Positions 6,272-6,739 of a stretch of 6,739 nt of DNA are shown one piece after another. The stretch lies in assembly GCA_002728725.1 (NCBI GenBank), contig PBVS01000029.1, positions 4,991 through 11,729 on the forward strand, in the 5' to 3' direction. The notes under the pieces were generated by a model, which saw only the letters and a program-made list of their open reading frames with translations, was not told the origin of the DNA and searched no databases. Both the position numbers and the translations under genes were made by a program. Source of the stretch: Woeseiaceae bacterium. Lineage in GTDB: Bacteria > Pseudomonadota > Gammaproteobacteria > Steroidobacterales > Woeseiaceae. Every line of letters starts with the position of its first letter. Within the stretch, counting starts at the first letter, position 1.

Positions 6272-6739
6272 TCAGCTGATATAACGATGAAACTCAATAC
6301 CAAAATTTTGATAATTTTTTCGGTTTATATTGCCAACTTGATCAATGACAAATTCATTTTTTTTCGTGTAGTCTAAGTCCTTTGAATTTAATCCTTCATG
6401 CATATCGAAATACTGCTTTTTATTTAAGTCAATTGCAAAATTCATAGCATCTGAAAAGTTGATCTTTTTAGCTGCCGATCGCCAATTTTCTGTAACACGC
6501 ATCGGAATGACTTCGGCGGCATCTCCGCTCCCGTATCCAAGTGTAAGAATCTCGGAATTTTCTAGCCTGATTTTTTCTTCATATGCTTGCTCGAAACCTG
6601 CTGCAATCCAAGCTGGCAAAGCGGCGGTATATAAATTTCCCAGATCTAGCATTTTGTCACTACCTAGCGCCATTTTATCTAGGATTTCTCTACGATAATG
6701 TCGTGATTCTCTGAATATTTTTGAGACGCTCATTGAAAG
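6272..6739 (-). CDS. Hydroxymethylglutaryl-CoA synthase, C-terminal part (5' end beyond window)
   Basis: These are the last 155 residues of a thiolase-fold enzyme that joins acetyl-CoA and acetoacetyl-CoA to form HMG-CoA, the substrate of the reductase fusion. The recognisable blocks are GNLYTAALPAWIAAGFE (about 35-51 of the visible part) and LTLGYGSGDAAEVIP (about 67-81). They match the GNxYTxS and SYGSG motifs of HMG-CoA synthases, with YFDMHEGL further on resembling the tail of the family. The catalytic Cys and His lie upstream, outside the window. A Met at 6733-6731 is not taken as the start because the frame stays open to the edge and the conserved N-terminal half must precede it. The gene converges on idi with a 15-bp gap, so it is outside the mevalonate operon. 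A related beta-branching (PksG-like) synthase is possible, but context favours the mevalonate role. Confidence 0.82.
   Translation of the reverse strand, partial: LSMSVSKIFRESRHYRREILDKMALGSDKMLDLGNLYTAALPAWIAAGFEQAYEEKIRLENSEILTLGYGSGDAAEVIPMRVTENWRSAAKKINFSDAMNFAIDLNKKQYFDMHEGLNSKDLDYTKKNEFVIDQVGNINRKNYQNFGIEFHRYIS

Noticed and set aside
6731..6733. ATG at 6733 on the minus strand as the true start of the HMG-CoA synthase-like gene
   Set aside because: The frame stays open to the window edge, and the visible protein lacks the whole N-terminal thiolase-fold half with the catalytic Cys, so this is an internal Met of a truncated gene.

Overview
The window is a compact, AT-rich (roughly one-third G+C by eye) bacterial segment that encodes almost the whole classical mevalonate route to farnesyl diphosphate. 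An IspA-type prenyl synthase and an ExeA-like AAA ATPase of the kind common in Gammaproteobacteria sit beside mevalonate genes that most Gammaproteobacteria lack. This suggests a low-GC gammaproteobacterium, such as a streamlined marine or Legionellales-like lineage. The taxonomy is inference; there is no rRNA or other marker here.

Layout, left to right. (1) Positions 1-482, minus strand: N-terminal 160 residues of an ExeA/GspA-family ATPase, running off the left edge. (2) 488-1378, minus: ispA, a farnesyl-diphosphate synthase, 5 bp upstream of the ATPase. (3) 1379-1503: a 125-bp divergent intergenic region with a bulged inverted repeat (1418-1461) that overlaps candidate promoters for both directions. 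(4) 1504-6256, plus: a tightly packed four-gene operon of diphosphomevalonate decarboxylase (mvaD), phosphomevalonate kinase, a 744-residue fusion of class II HMG-CoA reductase and mevalonate kinase, and type I IPP isomerase (idi). The junctions are ATGA, TTGA and TAA-ATG, so there is no untranslated spacing. (5) 6243-6264: an AT-only-like hairpin spanning the idi stop codon. (6) 6272-6739, minus: the C-terminal part of an HMG-CoA synthase, converging on idi with a 15-bp gap and open at the right edge.

Together the genes cover HMG-CoA synthase, HMG-CoA reductase, mevalonate kinase, phosphomevalonate kinase, diphosphomevalonate decarboxylase, IPP/DMAPP isomerase and FPP synthase. Only acetoacetyl-CoA thiolase is not seen. 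The most striking item is the reductase-kinase fusion, which joins two consecutive pathway steps in one polypeptide with all recognisable catalytic residues of both enzymes retained. No stretch over 300 bp lacks a gene, and no tRNA, rRNA, mobile element or CRISPR array is visible.
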